Notes under the pieces: model-generated
Databases searched by the model: none
The model's input: the letters and a program-made list of their open reading frames with translations, nothing else
What the model was told of the DNA's origin: nothing
Shown: in pieces, positions 1 through 11,301 of the stretch
Numbering within the stretch: the stretch's first letter is position 1
Layout: every line of letters begins with the position of its first letter
Program-made: the position numbers and the translations under genes
Origin: Schistocephalus solidus
Lineage: Eukaryota; Platyhelminthes; Cestoda; Diphyllobothriidea; Diphyllobothriidae
Length of the DNA: 64,000 nt
Assembly: GCA_017591395.1 (NCBI GenBank)
Contig: WEDG01007489.1
Coordinates: 1 to 64,000, forward strand
Direction of reading: 5' to 3'

Positions 1-130
1 AGCGGATGGTGTGCATGGTGTATCGGTGTTGTTGGCATTGCGGTGAATTCTGCTCTCATGGATGCGCATGCGACCGAATATGCCCATGCGATGAGTGAAT
101 GCGCGAGGACAGTGAGGGAAGTGGAGGCTG

Positions 131-452
131 TGAACTAGAAAAAATAGGCAGTGAAAAAAACTCCTACCACAAAAATGGAGGCAGAGTTCAATAAGCCTTC
201 ATTTTTGAATAGAAGGTAGGAGAAAAAACTGCTTAGGAAAAAAATTGTCAAGAGGTAGAGTAGGGTAATACAGTAGTAGCATTTCAGAATGAAATAATGA
301 AACGTCGAGGTGATTCGTTCTTGATCACTTAGGCGTATGAAACAAAATCTCACATAAATGCATAAATGAACTTTAGTCCTCAGCATCTTAGGATCCAGAA
401 TTTAATTCTGATGATGGTTAGTATCCAAAGAAACGGTAGCATTTTAGACTGT
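131..452 (-). repeat. Dispersed repeat R1, copy a
   Basis: Non-coding repeat that recurs at 41849-42170, 44695-45170 and 63132-63615. This copy reads on the minus strand and stops at the TGAACTAG end, so it lacks the last ~170 bp seen in copies c and d. It contains a long bulged hairpin (147-232). Conserved pieces shared with copy c include the GGATACTAACCATCATCAG block and the CTAAGCAG-T-run-CTCCTACC block. R1 could be the 3' end of a LINE, since copies c and d end in an AAATTCTAAATTC-like tail, or part of an LTR, since one copy sits just inside the Gypsy 5' LTR. The sequence does not decide. Confidence 0.7.
147..232 (-). other. Bulged hairpin inside R1
   Basis: On the plus strand GGCAGT (147-152) can pair with ACTGC (228-232), CTCCTACC (161-168) with GGTAGGAG (215-222), and the inner AAAAATGGAGGC with GCCTTCATTTTT. 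The outer and middle stems are separated by A-runs on both sides, forming a symmetric A-rich internal loop. The same architecture recurs in seven other places in this window with different stem sequences. Confidence 0.65.
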
Positions 453-929
453 GGACCACCGAATGTGTACGTCTGAATGATGTCCGCGTTTGGATGACTG
501 GTAATATAAGGAGATATCATAGTTCATGGGAGACTCGAGGAAGCGAAAATATAGTTTCAAGAGGTTCACTTAATTTCCCGATGGTCCTTTCTCCGAGTCA
601 TGCGAAAAGCTTCTAGGAAAAGATGAGAAAATTAAAATGTTTATCGAATCAGTGTTAAGATAAATGTGCAGTCTTCGCTTGAATGCAGATAGACTAGTTA
701 CCGACCTAATTTAAATTGGCAAGTTATTCTAAAGAAAACTATACCTAGAAGCAAAGAAGAGAGAGCGTTTACACGTGGAGGATGCAGGGGAGGTATAATT
801 AGTGCAGAATGTCTTAGGTTATAAGAAAGACATACGGAGGTAATGACAGAAAAGCTTGGGGAGAGTTGAACTGTTATTTAGTCGGAAAAGGAGACAAAAG
901 CCTGCTTCAAGTCTCCTGACCCAAATAAA
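453..929. other. No gene or repeat recognised
   Basis: I see no convincing open frame, no LINE motif and no match to the other repeats of this window in this AT-rich stretch. Confidence 0.5.
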
Positions 930-2175
930 TTTTAGCTTCATTATCTTAATAAACACCAGTAATCTTTACTGTAACTAGTCGCTTCTTCAATACAATATTT
1001 CTTCATACAATCCCAAGAAATAACATCAAAATATAACATACCAGCGGCAAAAATTATTGTTAGCAGTCAGTTTTTCAGAAACAGAATTTCTGCACTCAAA
1101 CCCATGCATATCCTTCAATGTAAAAATGTTCGACGGCAATTCATACCGTTAGCAGTCGATTCTTCAGTTTCCCATTTAAGCACACAAACCTATGTTTTTA
1201 CATTTAATATCTTAATTACCACCGGCAATCCATACTGTTACTAGAAGCCTCTTCAGTACCAAATGTTTTCATATAATCTTTAGTTTTTACATCATTATCT
1301 TACTTATCTCCCGCAATTTTTACCGTTAGCAGTCGATTCTTCAGAACAAAATATTGACACACAAACACAAGCATTTGCTTAATAAACACCGGCAATCCTT
1401 ACTGTAACAAGTTGCTCCTTAAGTATAATATTTCTACATACAACCCCAAGAATTAACTTCAAAATATAACATATAGGCGGCAATAATTATCGTGAGCAGT
1501 TGATTTATAATACACCATTTCCACACCCAAACCCGGGTAATCACTTCAATATCGAAATTAACAACGGGAATTCTAACTGTTAGCAGTCACCTCTTGACTA
1601 AAATATGTCTTCATACAATCCCAAGCATTTACTTCAAATATGACTTACCAGCGGCAGTACGAACTGTTAGCAGTCACTCTTTCAAGAGACCATTTCTACA
1701 CACAAACCCACGTATAAAATTCAATATCTTAATTACCACCGGAAACCCTTACTGTTAGCAGTTGCTTCTTCAATACAATATTTCTACATACTATCCCTAG
1801 CATTTACTTTAAAATAAAACCTACCACCAGCAATTCTTACCGTTAGCAGTCGACTGTTCATTAAACATTTTCTAAACACAAACACAACTTTTAACTTCAA
1901 TAAGTAGATTAACACCGGGAATGCTTACTGTTAGCATTCGCTTCTTAAATACAATATTTATACATACAATCCCATCCATTTACTTCAAAATATAACACAC
2001 CACCAGCAATACTCACCGTAGGCAGTCGATTCTTCAAAACACCATTTATACACCCAAACCCGAGTATTAACATCAATATCTAAATTATAAACGGCAATTC
2101 GTTTTGTAAGCATTCGCCTCTTAACTAAAATATTTATACATACAAATCCAAGCATTTACTTCAAAATATGACATT
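930..2175. repeat. Satellite array of ~88-bp monomers in alternating A/B order
   Basis: The core GTTAGCAGTCG (with variants) recurs about every 88 bp, near 1061, 1150, 1326, 1494, 1581, 1667, 1755, 1843, 1932, 2020 and 2107. More diverged cores lie near 974, 1240 and 1405. Neighbouring monomers alternate: one type reads ACTGTTAGCAGTCGCTTC and continues TACATACAATCCCAAGCAT, the other reads ACCGTTAGCAGTCGATTC and continues ACACACAAACCCA. The real period is therefore a dimer of about 176 bp. About 14 monomers are visible. No long open frame crosses the array. Confidence 0.85.
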
Positions 2176-2179
2176 TTTA

Positions 2180-2998
2180 CGATCGATTTCGACGATGTTC
2201 ACCATATGCTCCAAACAAGGTGGTGCAGGAACGTTGACATAAGCGTTCGCAAAATCTGAGCAGCCTTGGCCGTAATTTTATTGGCATGAGGTGAAATATC
2301 TAATTTATTGGTGTAGCTCCAGCCCGAAGTCCTTGATGGAGGAACATTCAATCATAGAGCCATCTTCAAAAATAAGAAGTTGTGGCAGCATAAACAGGCC
2401 CGAATCTCATGTAGCGAAACTACGAAAGTGAGAACTCCAAAATCTTTGTGAAGCTCCACGCCGAATGAGCGTCTTAGTCCGAATGAATTTGTTGTAGGCA
2501 TCGTTCGGTCGTAGAGTTAGAGAATGAATACACGCAGTTGAGGTCATCAGCATAAAAAAAAGATTGAGAATGTTTAACTTCCGATGAAATATCATTTATA
2601 TACAGAAACACGGTACCTTGAAGCACACCACTAACAATCGGGGTAGCGCTTGAGAATGAGGACTCCACTTAAACGTTTTGTTTTCGATCATTTAGGTATG
2701 ATCTAATAAAGTCAGTAAGGGGACTTCGAAATCCTATGGCGTCTAGTTTAGCTAGAAGTCGTCTATGAGGCACTTTATCGAATGCCTTACTAAGATAAAA
2801 AAAAGATAACTATTACAGATCGATGATCATTGTAAAGAGAGGTTAGTAGATTTAGAAAAGACATGTGGCAGGTTTCACAAGAGCGGTCCGGTAAGAAGCC
2901 ATGTTGGGAAAAATTTATAATTTGATTGCTTATGCAAAAATCGGTGATTTGTTTTGCAATTAGTTTTTCGAAAATTTTAGCAAGAGAGGGCACATATC
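2180..2998 (-). mobile_element. LINE A2 reverse transcriptase fragment
   Basis: On the minus strand, read from 2998 down, the frames give RT pieces in the right order: FEKLIAKQITDF, SQHGFLPDRSCETC, then PHRRLL-type text, then GVLQGTV, and the catalytic box FFYADDLNCVY. Frames shift several times, and part of the block after GVLQGT is lost, because LQGTV runs straight into FLYIND. This is a 5'-truncated, dead copy. It abuts another LINE fragment at about 2998, where the text switches from an A1 C-terminal region (RISAKA-like) to the A2 RT start without a gap. Confidence 0.75.
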
Positions 2999-4147
2999 TG
3001 TGCAGCCTTTGCAGAAATTCGATCTGCATGAGGCGATAAAGTTAGCTTATTCGTGTAACTTAGACCTAAGTCTCTTAGGGTTGATCGTTCTAAAGTGTAC
3101 TTTTTTAAAATACTTGGGCCCAGGAAGCTTGGCGGGGCCAAAAACACATGAAACTACTCTTGGATGGAAACATTTCCATCTGCCAAGTACAGCTCCATCG
3201 TGAGAGCATAAGTAGATCAGTGTTGTTTTATCAACGCAACTATTGGCAGTGTCTTTAGAAAATAAACAAATGCAGTTGAGGTCGTCAGCGTAAACAAAAT
3301 AATGTAAATTTGTGAGTAAAGTTAAAATTTCGTTTATGTATAGAATGAAGAGAAGGGGACCTAGAACAGTGCCTTGAAAAACACCATTCGTGATCGGCTG
3401 AGGCGTCGGGTAGCTATTACCGACAAAGACCTTCTGGCTGCGGTTAGACAAGTAGGAAAAATGAAGTCAAGCAGAGGAGACCGGATGCCGAAGTCTTCAA
3501 GTGTAACCAGAAGACGCCTGTGCGGTACCTTGTGCTTTTGTGATGCACAGCACATCTGGATTAAGCTCAACGGCTACTGTTCTAAGCTCAGTCATCTTAT
3601 TAACAACTGATCTCGCATTAAGGGAAACTAAGCAGAGCGTTTTTCTGAGCTGCAGGTTACGCTTATCACTATTTATGATAAAGGGATATTTGGTGGCGGA
3701 AAAGAAAACGGGAAAGAAGAAACGAAAGGTGGGAAACAATTTGAAGAAATGTTACTGTTAAAAGAACTGAGATTATTGAACAACAGCATATTTTGATGAA
3801 AACCATGGAAGGGAAGGCTATATTGTGGCGTGGGAAAGATAGGGGGTGGCATAGAAATGAGCGTTTGAGGGAAGTTATAATAAATTGGCGGAAAACGTGC
3901 ATTTGATAAAGAAATAAATAATTTCGAAAAACTGGTAACATATTTCTAAGGGTTAATTATTTGGGGATTTCGCACACTTTTAAGGTTAGGGGAAAGATGT
4001 TAACTTTAGCGTTTGCATCTATTGTAGATGCCGAGGTGTTAGCAGGTTTCCCATCGGTAATGAAATTACTGATTTTAATGCTTGGCTTAACCAATGATTC
4101 AAATTTTACTGTTTTGCAAGGGCAGCACTCACAGTAGGGGTCCAAGA
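2999..4147 (-). mobile_element. LINE A1 copy with internal deletion (endonuclease start joined to RT)
   Basis: Reading the minus strand from 4147: a short cysteine-bearing segment (CECCPC) and ISNFITDGKPANTSAS, which also occurs at about 15.55 kb and looks like the region upstream of the endonuclease; then the endonuclease start (LCLVSLNARSVVNKM, LNPDVLCIT). Near 3531-3540 the text jumps into the RT (RRLLVTLEDFGIRSPLLDF), followed by GVFQGTVLGPLLFILYIN and FVYADDLNCICLF. Compared with the long A1 copy at 58.8-62.8 kb, the rest of the endonuclease, the linker and the RT N-terminus are missing. Several frameshifts are present. Confidence 0.75.
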
Positions 4148-5834
4148 TGAAAATGAGGAACCCACTAAGACCTTTCGTTTAAGATTACCTATATACGACG
4201 CAATGAAATCGGTAACGGGAATACAAAGTCCCTAATCTACTAATCTACTCCTATGAGGCACTTTAACGAATGCCTTGCTAAGATCAAAATAGATAACCAA
4301 CCACAGAAAGATGATCATTACGGATAGATGTTAATAGCTTTAAAAAAGACCGGTGGCATGTTTAACAAGAGCCATCAGGAAGGAAGCAATTTTTGGAAGA
4401 TCTAAGACGTTGATTGGTTTTGCAAAAATGTGTTAGGTGTATGGCAACTAGTTTTTCCAAAAGCTTAGCAAGGGAAGGTTCAGTTCAGTTCAGTTCAGTT
4501 TTATTAAGGGGAATATAGGCGAAGCCTTTGACCTCCCTATTGATGTCAATGACACTGTAAATTAAAAAAGGCTGATATATAATGGACGTTGGACAAAGGG
4601 TTATCTCCCCGACACACTGCAGGGCATCGGACAAACAATTATAAAATAATGTTACTCAGCAAAAGGGAGTAGTATGTTATATGACGCGAAAATTGTGGGT
4701 GGGAATATGTTTCAGGAAATGTGTTAGGTTCAGATGTCGTTGTGGTACTTATGGCTGTACTGGTCAAACTTCCGCTTGAAAGTGTCAACGGATGGGGACA
4801 TGATTATTTCGGCAGGCAGAGCATTCCAGGCCTTAATCACTCTGTTGGAGAAGAAGAACATTCTTGTGTCGAGTCTTGCACCTGTCACGCGTAGTTTAAT
4901 GGGATGTCCTCGCAAAGTAGTGGTAGTGGCCAGCTCAAAGAAGTCGCCAGATGCAAGGCAACAATCCTGACGCCGCAGCATTCTAAAGGCTTGTATTAGG
5001 TCGCCGCGTAGCTGTTTATAGTCCAGAGGAAACAGATCACTATTAGACAATCGTGTCTCGCAAGGCAGGCAGCTTTGACCTTGAACAAGCTTGGTTGCAC
5101 GTCTTTTGACCTTCTCAAGGGTGTTGTGGTCTTTGACAGACCACGGTCTCCAGACTTGTATGGCAAATTCCAATTTTGGTCGCACGAACATCCCAAAGAC
5201 CTTATTAAAGCACTCTTTGTCGAGCTTTGCAAACGCTCGCTTAATTAGATACAAGCTTGACATGGCAGATTTTGCTACTTTTGAGCAATGGGACGATGGC
5301 TTCAGTGTGGGCGTGATCCATACTCCTAGACCTTTCTGAGCCTCTACCTCTGGTAGCGGTGTGTCGTCCAGATAGTAAATTCTCTGGTGCCCGGAGCTGG
5401 TTCTGCCGAATCGCAGAATATTGCACTTGGTGGCATTGAATGGGAGGAGCTAGTTGTGCGACCATTCCTCGAGTCGATGCAAGTTCGCCTGTAGATTTTC
5501 TTCGTCAGCTGCGTTGTGGATGACCTTCCAAAGCTTTATTTCTTCAGCAAAACATGGCGGTGTTTTATGAAAACCACTATAAATGTGCACAGCCGAGCTT
5601 AAGCCAGATTTAAAGACTGGAATAATAATAGAGGTTTCAAATAATCAGGAAAGAAACCATTTTCAAGAAAGCCTGCGAACATTTTGCTCAGCAAAGGGGA
5701 AAATCCCTTAATGTTTAAAAAGGGAAGTTGGGATGTTGTCGGTTCCAACTAGGTGTTATTGATTAATTTGGATTAATAACAAGGGCAACATTGTTTGGCA
5801 AATAAGGAATTTAGCAATTCTGTTTTGTATTAGG
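4148..5834 (-). mobile_element. LINE A2 copy split by a LINE B insertion
   Basis: The A2 text lies in two blocks, 4148-4477 and 5549-5834 (minus strand). The upstream block ends with ...GFHKTPP and the downstream block resumes with SLAKLLEKLVA. Joined, these match the HKTPxLAKLLEK passage of the RT in other A copies, so the intervening 4478-5548 is an insertion. The remaining RT text (LPDGSC, FDQ/KAF-type region near 4270) is frameshifted. Confidence 0.7.
4478..5548 (-). mobile_element. LINE B, 5'-truncated, nested in LINE A2
   Basis: The minus-strand frame starts inside the RT at the MFA(D/E) position (FAEEIKLWKV instead of FADDxKLWR, so the catalytic pair is lost) and runs into the B C-terminal domain in a 177-codon frame: RPKLEFAIQVWRPW, LEKVKRRATKLV, LSNSDLFPLDYKQLRGDL, LRGHPIKLRV, NRVIKAWNALPAEI. 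It ends in a 3' UTR with the conserved AATAGGGAGGTCAAAGGC-type block, AATAAA and a tail of TGAAC units (seen as TTCAG repeats at 4478-4500). Truncated at the RT, as is normal for incomplete target-primed insertion. Confidence 0.85.
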
Positions 5835-6529
5835 TTTAAGGTAATAGGTTTATTGATTTGGCACTGCTTGGGCGACGTCAAATCCTTAGAACACAGGAAA
5901 AAAACCTAAAACAAGCCTCCTCTTTTCATTAACCACTTTTGATTCGGTTTGTTTGTTTGCTTAAAAAGCATTGTTCGAAATAAAGAGTTTGTTTTAAGTA
6001 AAAAAACCTGTTTTCCAAAGTTCAGAAATAGCAAAATTTAAAGTTAAAAGAGTTTTACAGAATGGGGATGAATGTATCAGGTAAGAATGGTTAGAGTCAA
6101 GACTAGTCTGTTATTGACGTTAGAGAGTATTCATTTGACAGAGGTAGAAACGACTGCAGTCGATTCGAAGGATAAGTACTTCCAATCAGATGCGAGCGCA
6201 GTCGATTCCGGTGTTGGGTCTACCGACTAATTAAACTTAGTTGACTGATTACTAAAAAAGATGAATGAAATTATTATTGCAGTCAAGAAAGGGCGGAATG
6301 GAGTGGAGGTAGGAATGGTTAGAGTCAAGACTAGTCTGTTATTGACGTTAGAGAGTATTCATTTGACAGAGGTAGAAATGTCTGCGGTCGATTCGAAGGA
6401 TAAGCACTTCCAATCAGATGCGATCGCAGTCGATTCCGGTGTGGGGTATGCCGACTTATTAGACTTGGTTCACTGATTATTAAAAAAGGTGCAATGAAAT
6501 TATTATTGCAGTCAAGAAAGGGCGGAATA
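5835..6529. repeat. Dispersed repeat R2, copy a, with internal tandem duplication
   Basis: It starts with AATAGGTTTATTGATTTGGCACTGC and recurs at 17432-17880 with high similarity. From 6081 a unit of ~230 bp is present twice in tandem (6081-6310 and 6311-6529), both beginning AATGGTTAGAGTCAAGAC and ending GCAGTCAAGAAAGGGCGGAA. The second R2 copy carries the unit once. The AATAAACCTATTATTA end on the minus strand resembles a LINE 3' tail, so R2 may be the 3' terminus of a minus-strand LINE. Confidence 0.75.
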
Positions 6530-7680
6530 AATTGATTCATCGAAAGAACGGAGGCGGAACACTTGAACACTGGAAGTATTATCATCGCTTATTGCTAGAG
6601 ACTCCCTACGCCGATCTCACGATCCTCATTTTTGAATCTCATTCAAATATATGTGCAATCCTTAAGTGGACCGATAACGAACTTATGGATGGATCCTTAA
6701 GCGGCTTTCGTAATGTTAAAGCCAAATTTGAAGAAAGCTTGGCACCATGAAAGAAGCAGCATTTGATAAAATGGTCGTTTGTGGAATTAAAATTGAGGAG
6801 GCCTTCTATAAGGCCTTGAAATATATCGTGGAAAACACGTGGATCAGTATTTGCAAATGAGTTTGGCCAATCGAGATTGCTTGGAAAATTGTTAAATAAC
6901 TCTTTGTTAACATGAGTAAAGTCAAAATAGGTACGATTCATTTCTGGCTTTACAGAATAGGAAACTAGAAATCAAGAATGAATTAATGCATGAGAACTTG
7001 TACAAAGGTTTTGATGGAAATTTATAAGCAAAGTATATGCACAATTAGTAAAACTTAGCTGAAAACTATCTTTTCCAGTGACTGAGCTGACTAATTGAGA
7101 CATGTTTGAAAAAGTAAATCGTGTTCAGCAAGTTCTCAAATTTTGGTTGAGAAGTATTTGCATGCCAGTCAATTTCTTACAAATTAAAATCTCCTGCGAT
7201 TTTTTTGACGTCAAACAGAGCTTCTATAACTTTTTAAAAGAGTTCACAGAGCTGACTTTCATTGCCGGAATAACAAGGAGGATTACAGCCACGGCCAATT
7301 ATGGCTTTTGTTCTTGTGTGGGCGGACGACTGAAACAAAACAAGTATTTCCAGAAAACGTAGAAATGCTAATATCGTAAGGGGAATGTGCAAGTGACGAT
7401 CTAATTTAAAGAAGACAACCACCACCACGTTTTTCAACGCGGTCTTATCGATAAAAACTAAAATTATCTAAAGCTAGCGTCGAGTCTGAAATTGGAGCAT
7501 AAGCTCAAGAGTTTTGTGATGCATACAATATCTGGGTCAAAACTCAAAATCTACAGTTCTTAGCTCAGTCATCTTTTTCCCGACGTACCTCGCGTTGAGT
7601 GAAACTATACGGAGCATATTTGTGGAACGCGGAATACGCTCATTAGTGTTTATAAAAAGGAAGACATTGTGGTGGGGAAC
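6530..7680 (-). mobile_element. LINE A1 endonuclease region, heavily decayed
   Basis: Nucleotide text runs parallel to 61.43-62.48 kb of the long A1 copy: AACGAACTT...TGGCACCATGAAAG near 6680-6750, AAGACAACCACCACCACG near 7410 and AAGGAAGACATTGTGGTGGGG near 7660. In that copy this region encodes the endonuclease and the segment after it. Here only short open pieces remain, among them a minus-strand piece near 6640-6940. Not functional. Confidence 0.6.
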
Positions 7681-9760
7681 TATGCAGCTTGATCTGTCCG
7701 CTTTACAAAATTTTAATGACTTTATGTTAAAGTTTGGATCAGTTCCCTCTATACTAGGGAACTTATTCGAGGGCGATATCTCTGCTATTTTCTCTCAGGA
7801 ATGTCAGCGTCTGGATTCTCTCATCCATTTGGTTGTCCGCGAAACATTAGGCCGACGGAAAAGAAATTATAATTTTCATTTTAAAAATGTTTCCCAAGAC
7901 TGACGGCTAATTGACGTTGCCGTAGACTTGCTATACTTGTGCGGCTTCAAATTCAAAATAGTGGAAGCCAAACGTCTCTCCTCAATTTGAAAAATCCACC
8001 TATATTAGTCCCCCTTTATTCATCAATCGAAGTCGACTCCATCGTTGCTCAGTGAGGTCACATTGATCGTTATGTAGAAGTTGCAAATCTTTCCTTTGTC
8101 GGGATCTTACACCGATGAAGCGAAATAATGTGTCTCCCCTTTCGCATATGTCTTTGGGCTCTCAGTCTATTATCCATAAGTCTGGTCATGGCTATGTAAA
8201 CCACAACGAGACGGTGCAGCATTCTCCTGTGGTATCCATTTAAAAAAAACCCTTAATTTCACATTTCACTTTTCTTCCAATGAATCCGTTAACGCCTTCT
8301 ACTTCGCGAACAGCTAATTCAAACTCAGTAGCTATCAAGCATGTCATAAGCCCACTTTTAATGTCAGTGCCTACGTCTTAAGTGCGAAGACTGACTGCAT
8401 CTCCGTTTCAAAGTAGGTTTCCTGGTATTCCTAATGTTGACTTAGTCAACAAAACTGGATTAAATCTGCCTTGTTCCCATTCCACACCATTCACTCTGGT
8501 CTCAGCTGTTCAATCTAAGAAAATAATCAATACCCCGAAAAAGTCTATTTATGCTTCTTATTTAAGTTCCAAAAAGAAAAATTCCATTACAGACGACTTG
8601 GACAAAACAGCATTGAGCAAAGCGGAATTTTTAAATTCCTTCTTTGCCAAACATATTACCCTTTAAACCAATCCCATCCCTTCAATTGCACTGGCATCTC
8701 ATGAATTGCTCACTTACATTGATTTCGTTCTTAAAAATATTTAGAAACAGATGAACTAACTTAATCATTCACACTCAGTTAGAACCGACAACATCCCAAA
8801 TTTCCTTATTAAACAACTAAGTGATTATTCCTCTTTGCTGAGCAAAGTGTTCTCAGTTTTTCTTGGGGATGATTTATTTCCTGATTATTAGAAAACCTCT
8901 ATTATTATTCCACATGCTAAAGAACTGATGTTCACAATTATTGCTATGTTCATAAAACACCTTTAGCTTAGCTCTTAGAAAAATTAATTTGCATAAAAAT
9001 TACAGTTTTGCATAAGCAATCAACTTCTAAGCTCTTCCAAACATGGCTTCCTGTCCGATCGGTTTGTAAAACATATAATCTGTGGTTGGTATCTATTTTG
9101 ATCAAAGCAGGGCCTTTGATATATTGCCTCATAGGAAACTCTAAGTTAAGTTAGAAGCGTTAGTACTACGAAAGCCCCTTTACCAATTTTATTATGTCAT
9201 ATCAAACTAATTGTAAACAAAAGGTCTTAGTTGGGTCCTCATTTTCAGCTAAGACCCTATCGTAAGCGATGTCCTTAAAGGCACCGTGCTAGGTCCTCTT
9301 TTGTTTTTTTGGCTTTACATTAAGGATATTTAATCAGCTGTCAAACACTCTCATTCTTTTATTTATGCGGACGATATTCAATGTGTATATTTCCTCTCTA
9401 AATCTTCGGCCCAATGATGCTTAGAAGAAATCCATGCAGACTTGCTTGCTCTTTCCGCGTGGAGCTCAACGGGGCTAATGGAATTCTCAACTTCTTTGTG
9501 TCGTTACATGTGCTTCGGACTAAAGAGACTACCACAACCAGTTATTTTTCAAGGCATCCCTATGACTTAATGTTCCATCATCAAGAATTTGGGTTTAAGC
9601 AACACGAATAATTTAGACCTGTCGCCTCATACCGATAGAATTACGGCCAAAGCTGCCCATATTTTGGCTTTATCTCTTAGTATTTCTACCTTCCAGAAAT
9701 TAATTGTACTCGAAATGATTGCCACGACAGCCGTGGTGGACGAAGCTTTATCTATGTTAA
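7681..9760 (+). mobile_element. LINE A2-like copy, linker plus RT, decayed
   Basis: The first open piece (to 7903) carries QNFNDFMLKFGSVPSILGN, a linker passage. From 8380 come DDLDKTALSKAEFLNSFF, then RTDNIPNFLIKQLSDYSSLLSKVF, GFLSDRFVKH, and after several stops VLKGTVLGPLLFF and SFIYADDIQCVYFLSKSS, followed by SNTNNLDLSPHTDRITAKAAH. The order and spacing are those of an intact element, and the YADD core is retained in one frame. More than ten stops and frameshifts make it a fossil. Confidence 0.75.
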
Positions 9761-10870
9761 GCAAGTGTTGGCATTTCGGCACTTACACCATCCACAATTA
9801 GCCGTTTTTATAGAGGGCAGTTGGCTTCAAATAACCTTACAAAATAGGAACTCTGTACTCGTTGGCTGTGACTATCACCCGCTCAAAACCAGTGAGGACT
9901 TCGACCTTTTCTCTCACAAGCATTTCACTCCGCAGCTGACTTTAATTTTAAGTATTGCTTAATTGCAGGTGATTTCAACCTTCGTGATATTCAATGGTTT
10001 CCGGTCCCTTCCAGCCCCATAAAGTTCAAGGACTTACTAGAGGCCGTAGATATCGGCATGTGGACTCAGGTTGCTGACTCCTCTACCCGAGGATCAACCA
10101 TAATTGATCTACTATTCTGCCTAGGTTGCCTGCCTTTGGCGGTGTTATCGTAAGGCCCACTTGGTAGCTAAGACCATGACATCGTTGTTTCTACATTACA
10201 ATTCAAATCCGATGAAACTTTTTACAAAAATATAGCTTTTTATTTGATTTATGATTAGCCCTTTCGACATAATTATTGATACATTTTAATTCCCATGACC
10301 GGTCTGATTTCTTTCTATGTCAGGGTGTGAATACCTGTACCAGTATTTTGTACGAAGTTTCGGATCCACTTATTTCGCGTTTTTGTCCCTGTAAGAAGTT
10401 AATAAATGTCACGGATGAGGCTTATCTCCCTTTATATTTTCACCGTAGGTTACGTAAACTCTCTCATCAATTTCATTTTCAAAACGAAACTTTTGCTCTG
10501 CCCTTAATGCGACGTATTTTTGAGCAGGCTAAGAGGCCTACCGAAGAAACGTGGCTAGCCGTTGAGGTCAAATATGTCAAAAACCGTTCGTTAAATGTTG
10601 CAAAACTTTTTTCACGCACAATAAGAACCCGAAGAAAAACATAGCATCCCGTCCTTCTGGACGCCGTTGGAAATTCTATAGTCGATACCAAATTGACTGC
10701 TGATATTTTCAACGCTTTCTGGTACAGAAAATGTATTGAAAATTCGGCCGCTCTCCTTCCAACCAGCCGGGGTTGGACTGGTGCTGTCATTGAAACCATG
10801 ACTTTTACCCTTTGCATGATGAGAGGCAACATGTAGTCGGTCAGCATGGTCAAAATAGTCTTCATGAGGC
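9761..10870 (+). mobile_element. LINE C endonuclease fragment and following linker
   Basis: Frames give LQITLQNRNSVLVGC, then IAGDFNLRDIQWF, IKFKDLLEAVDIGMW and TQVADSSTRGSTIIDLLF. These are typical for the apurinic-type endonuclease of CR1/Jockey LINEs: the GDFN and S/T-x-xxDLxxT regions. Downstream, RRLRKLSHQFHFQNETFAL and LLDAVGNSIVDTKLTADIFNAFW match the linker before the RT of such elements. The text differs from A and B, so this is a third family. RT is absent, and the copy stops near a non-matching stretch at 10.87-11.04 kb. Confidence 0.65.
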
Positions 10871-11039
10871 TGCCGTTCTATGTTGAAACACTTGTAACGT
10901 CGAGTAAATAAAGACTTTGAGAAAGTAAACAACGATTTCAAATTCTTAACCATTTCTTCAAATGAAAATATCTACCAGCTTCTTTGAGAAAATTAACTTT
11001 ACGTACCGATCATGTTAACGCTGGCCTAGCTTAATACGC

Positions 11040-11301
11040 AAGACCTCCACATTCTCTTTGTCCTCCAATTTTATGCCTTCCTCTTCAAAAAGAAGGGCAT
11101 ATTTGCGTACCAAACTTCAAAATTGACGCCGCCGACGGGAACGTAAGTGAATTCTGTGATCCGGTCTTCAAGTTGTTTTCGTTTGTTCTTCGCAGCCGGA
11201 GTAAAATCTTTTTGGCATTTATGAAAGCAGAGCCGCAAAAGTGGGCGTTGTGTGTCGAGTAACTGCTGAATTTTTTCTGCTGTGATCATAAGTCCGGACA
11301 T
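11040..11301 (-). pseudogene. Gag fragment with DUF7083-like N-terminus (LTR retroelement remnant)
   Basis: A minus-strand frame of 76 codons reads ITAEKIQQLLDTQRPLLRLC, then KRKQLEDRITEFTYVP, then GVNFEVWYANMPFF. A helix of the ITAEKIQ type followed by a xEFxYDPxxGVxFExWYxRYxxxF motif is what I know from DUF7083-type gag proteins of flatworm retroelements. It breaks off after ~75 residues, so protease and pol are absent. The text immediately upstream (11302-11720) may be the leader and LTR. Identification is by pattern memory only. Confidence 0.45.

Noticed and set aside
147..232. Bulged hairpin as a SECIS element or hammerhead ribozyme
   Set aside because: The SECIS core (ATGA opposite GA with an AA apical loop) and the hammerhead core (CTGATGA...GAAA) are both absent; the A-runs are symmetric and long instead.
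960..2170. The 88-bp array as a CRISPR
   Set aside because: Monomers are contiguous and similar along their whole length, with no unique spacers, and the genome is eukaryotic.
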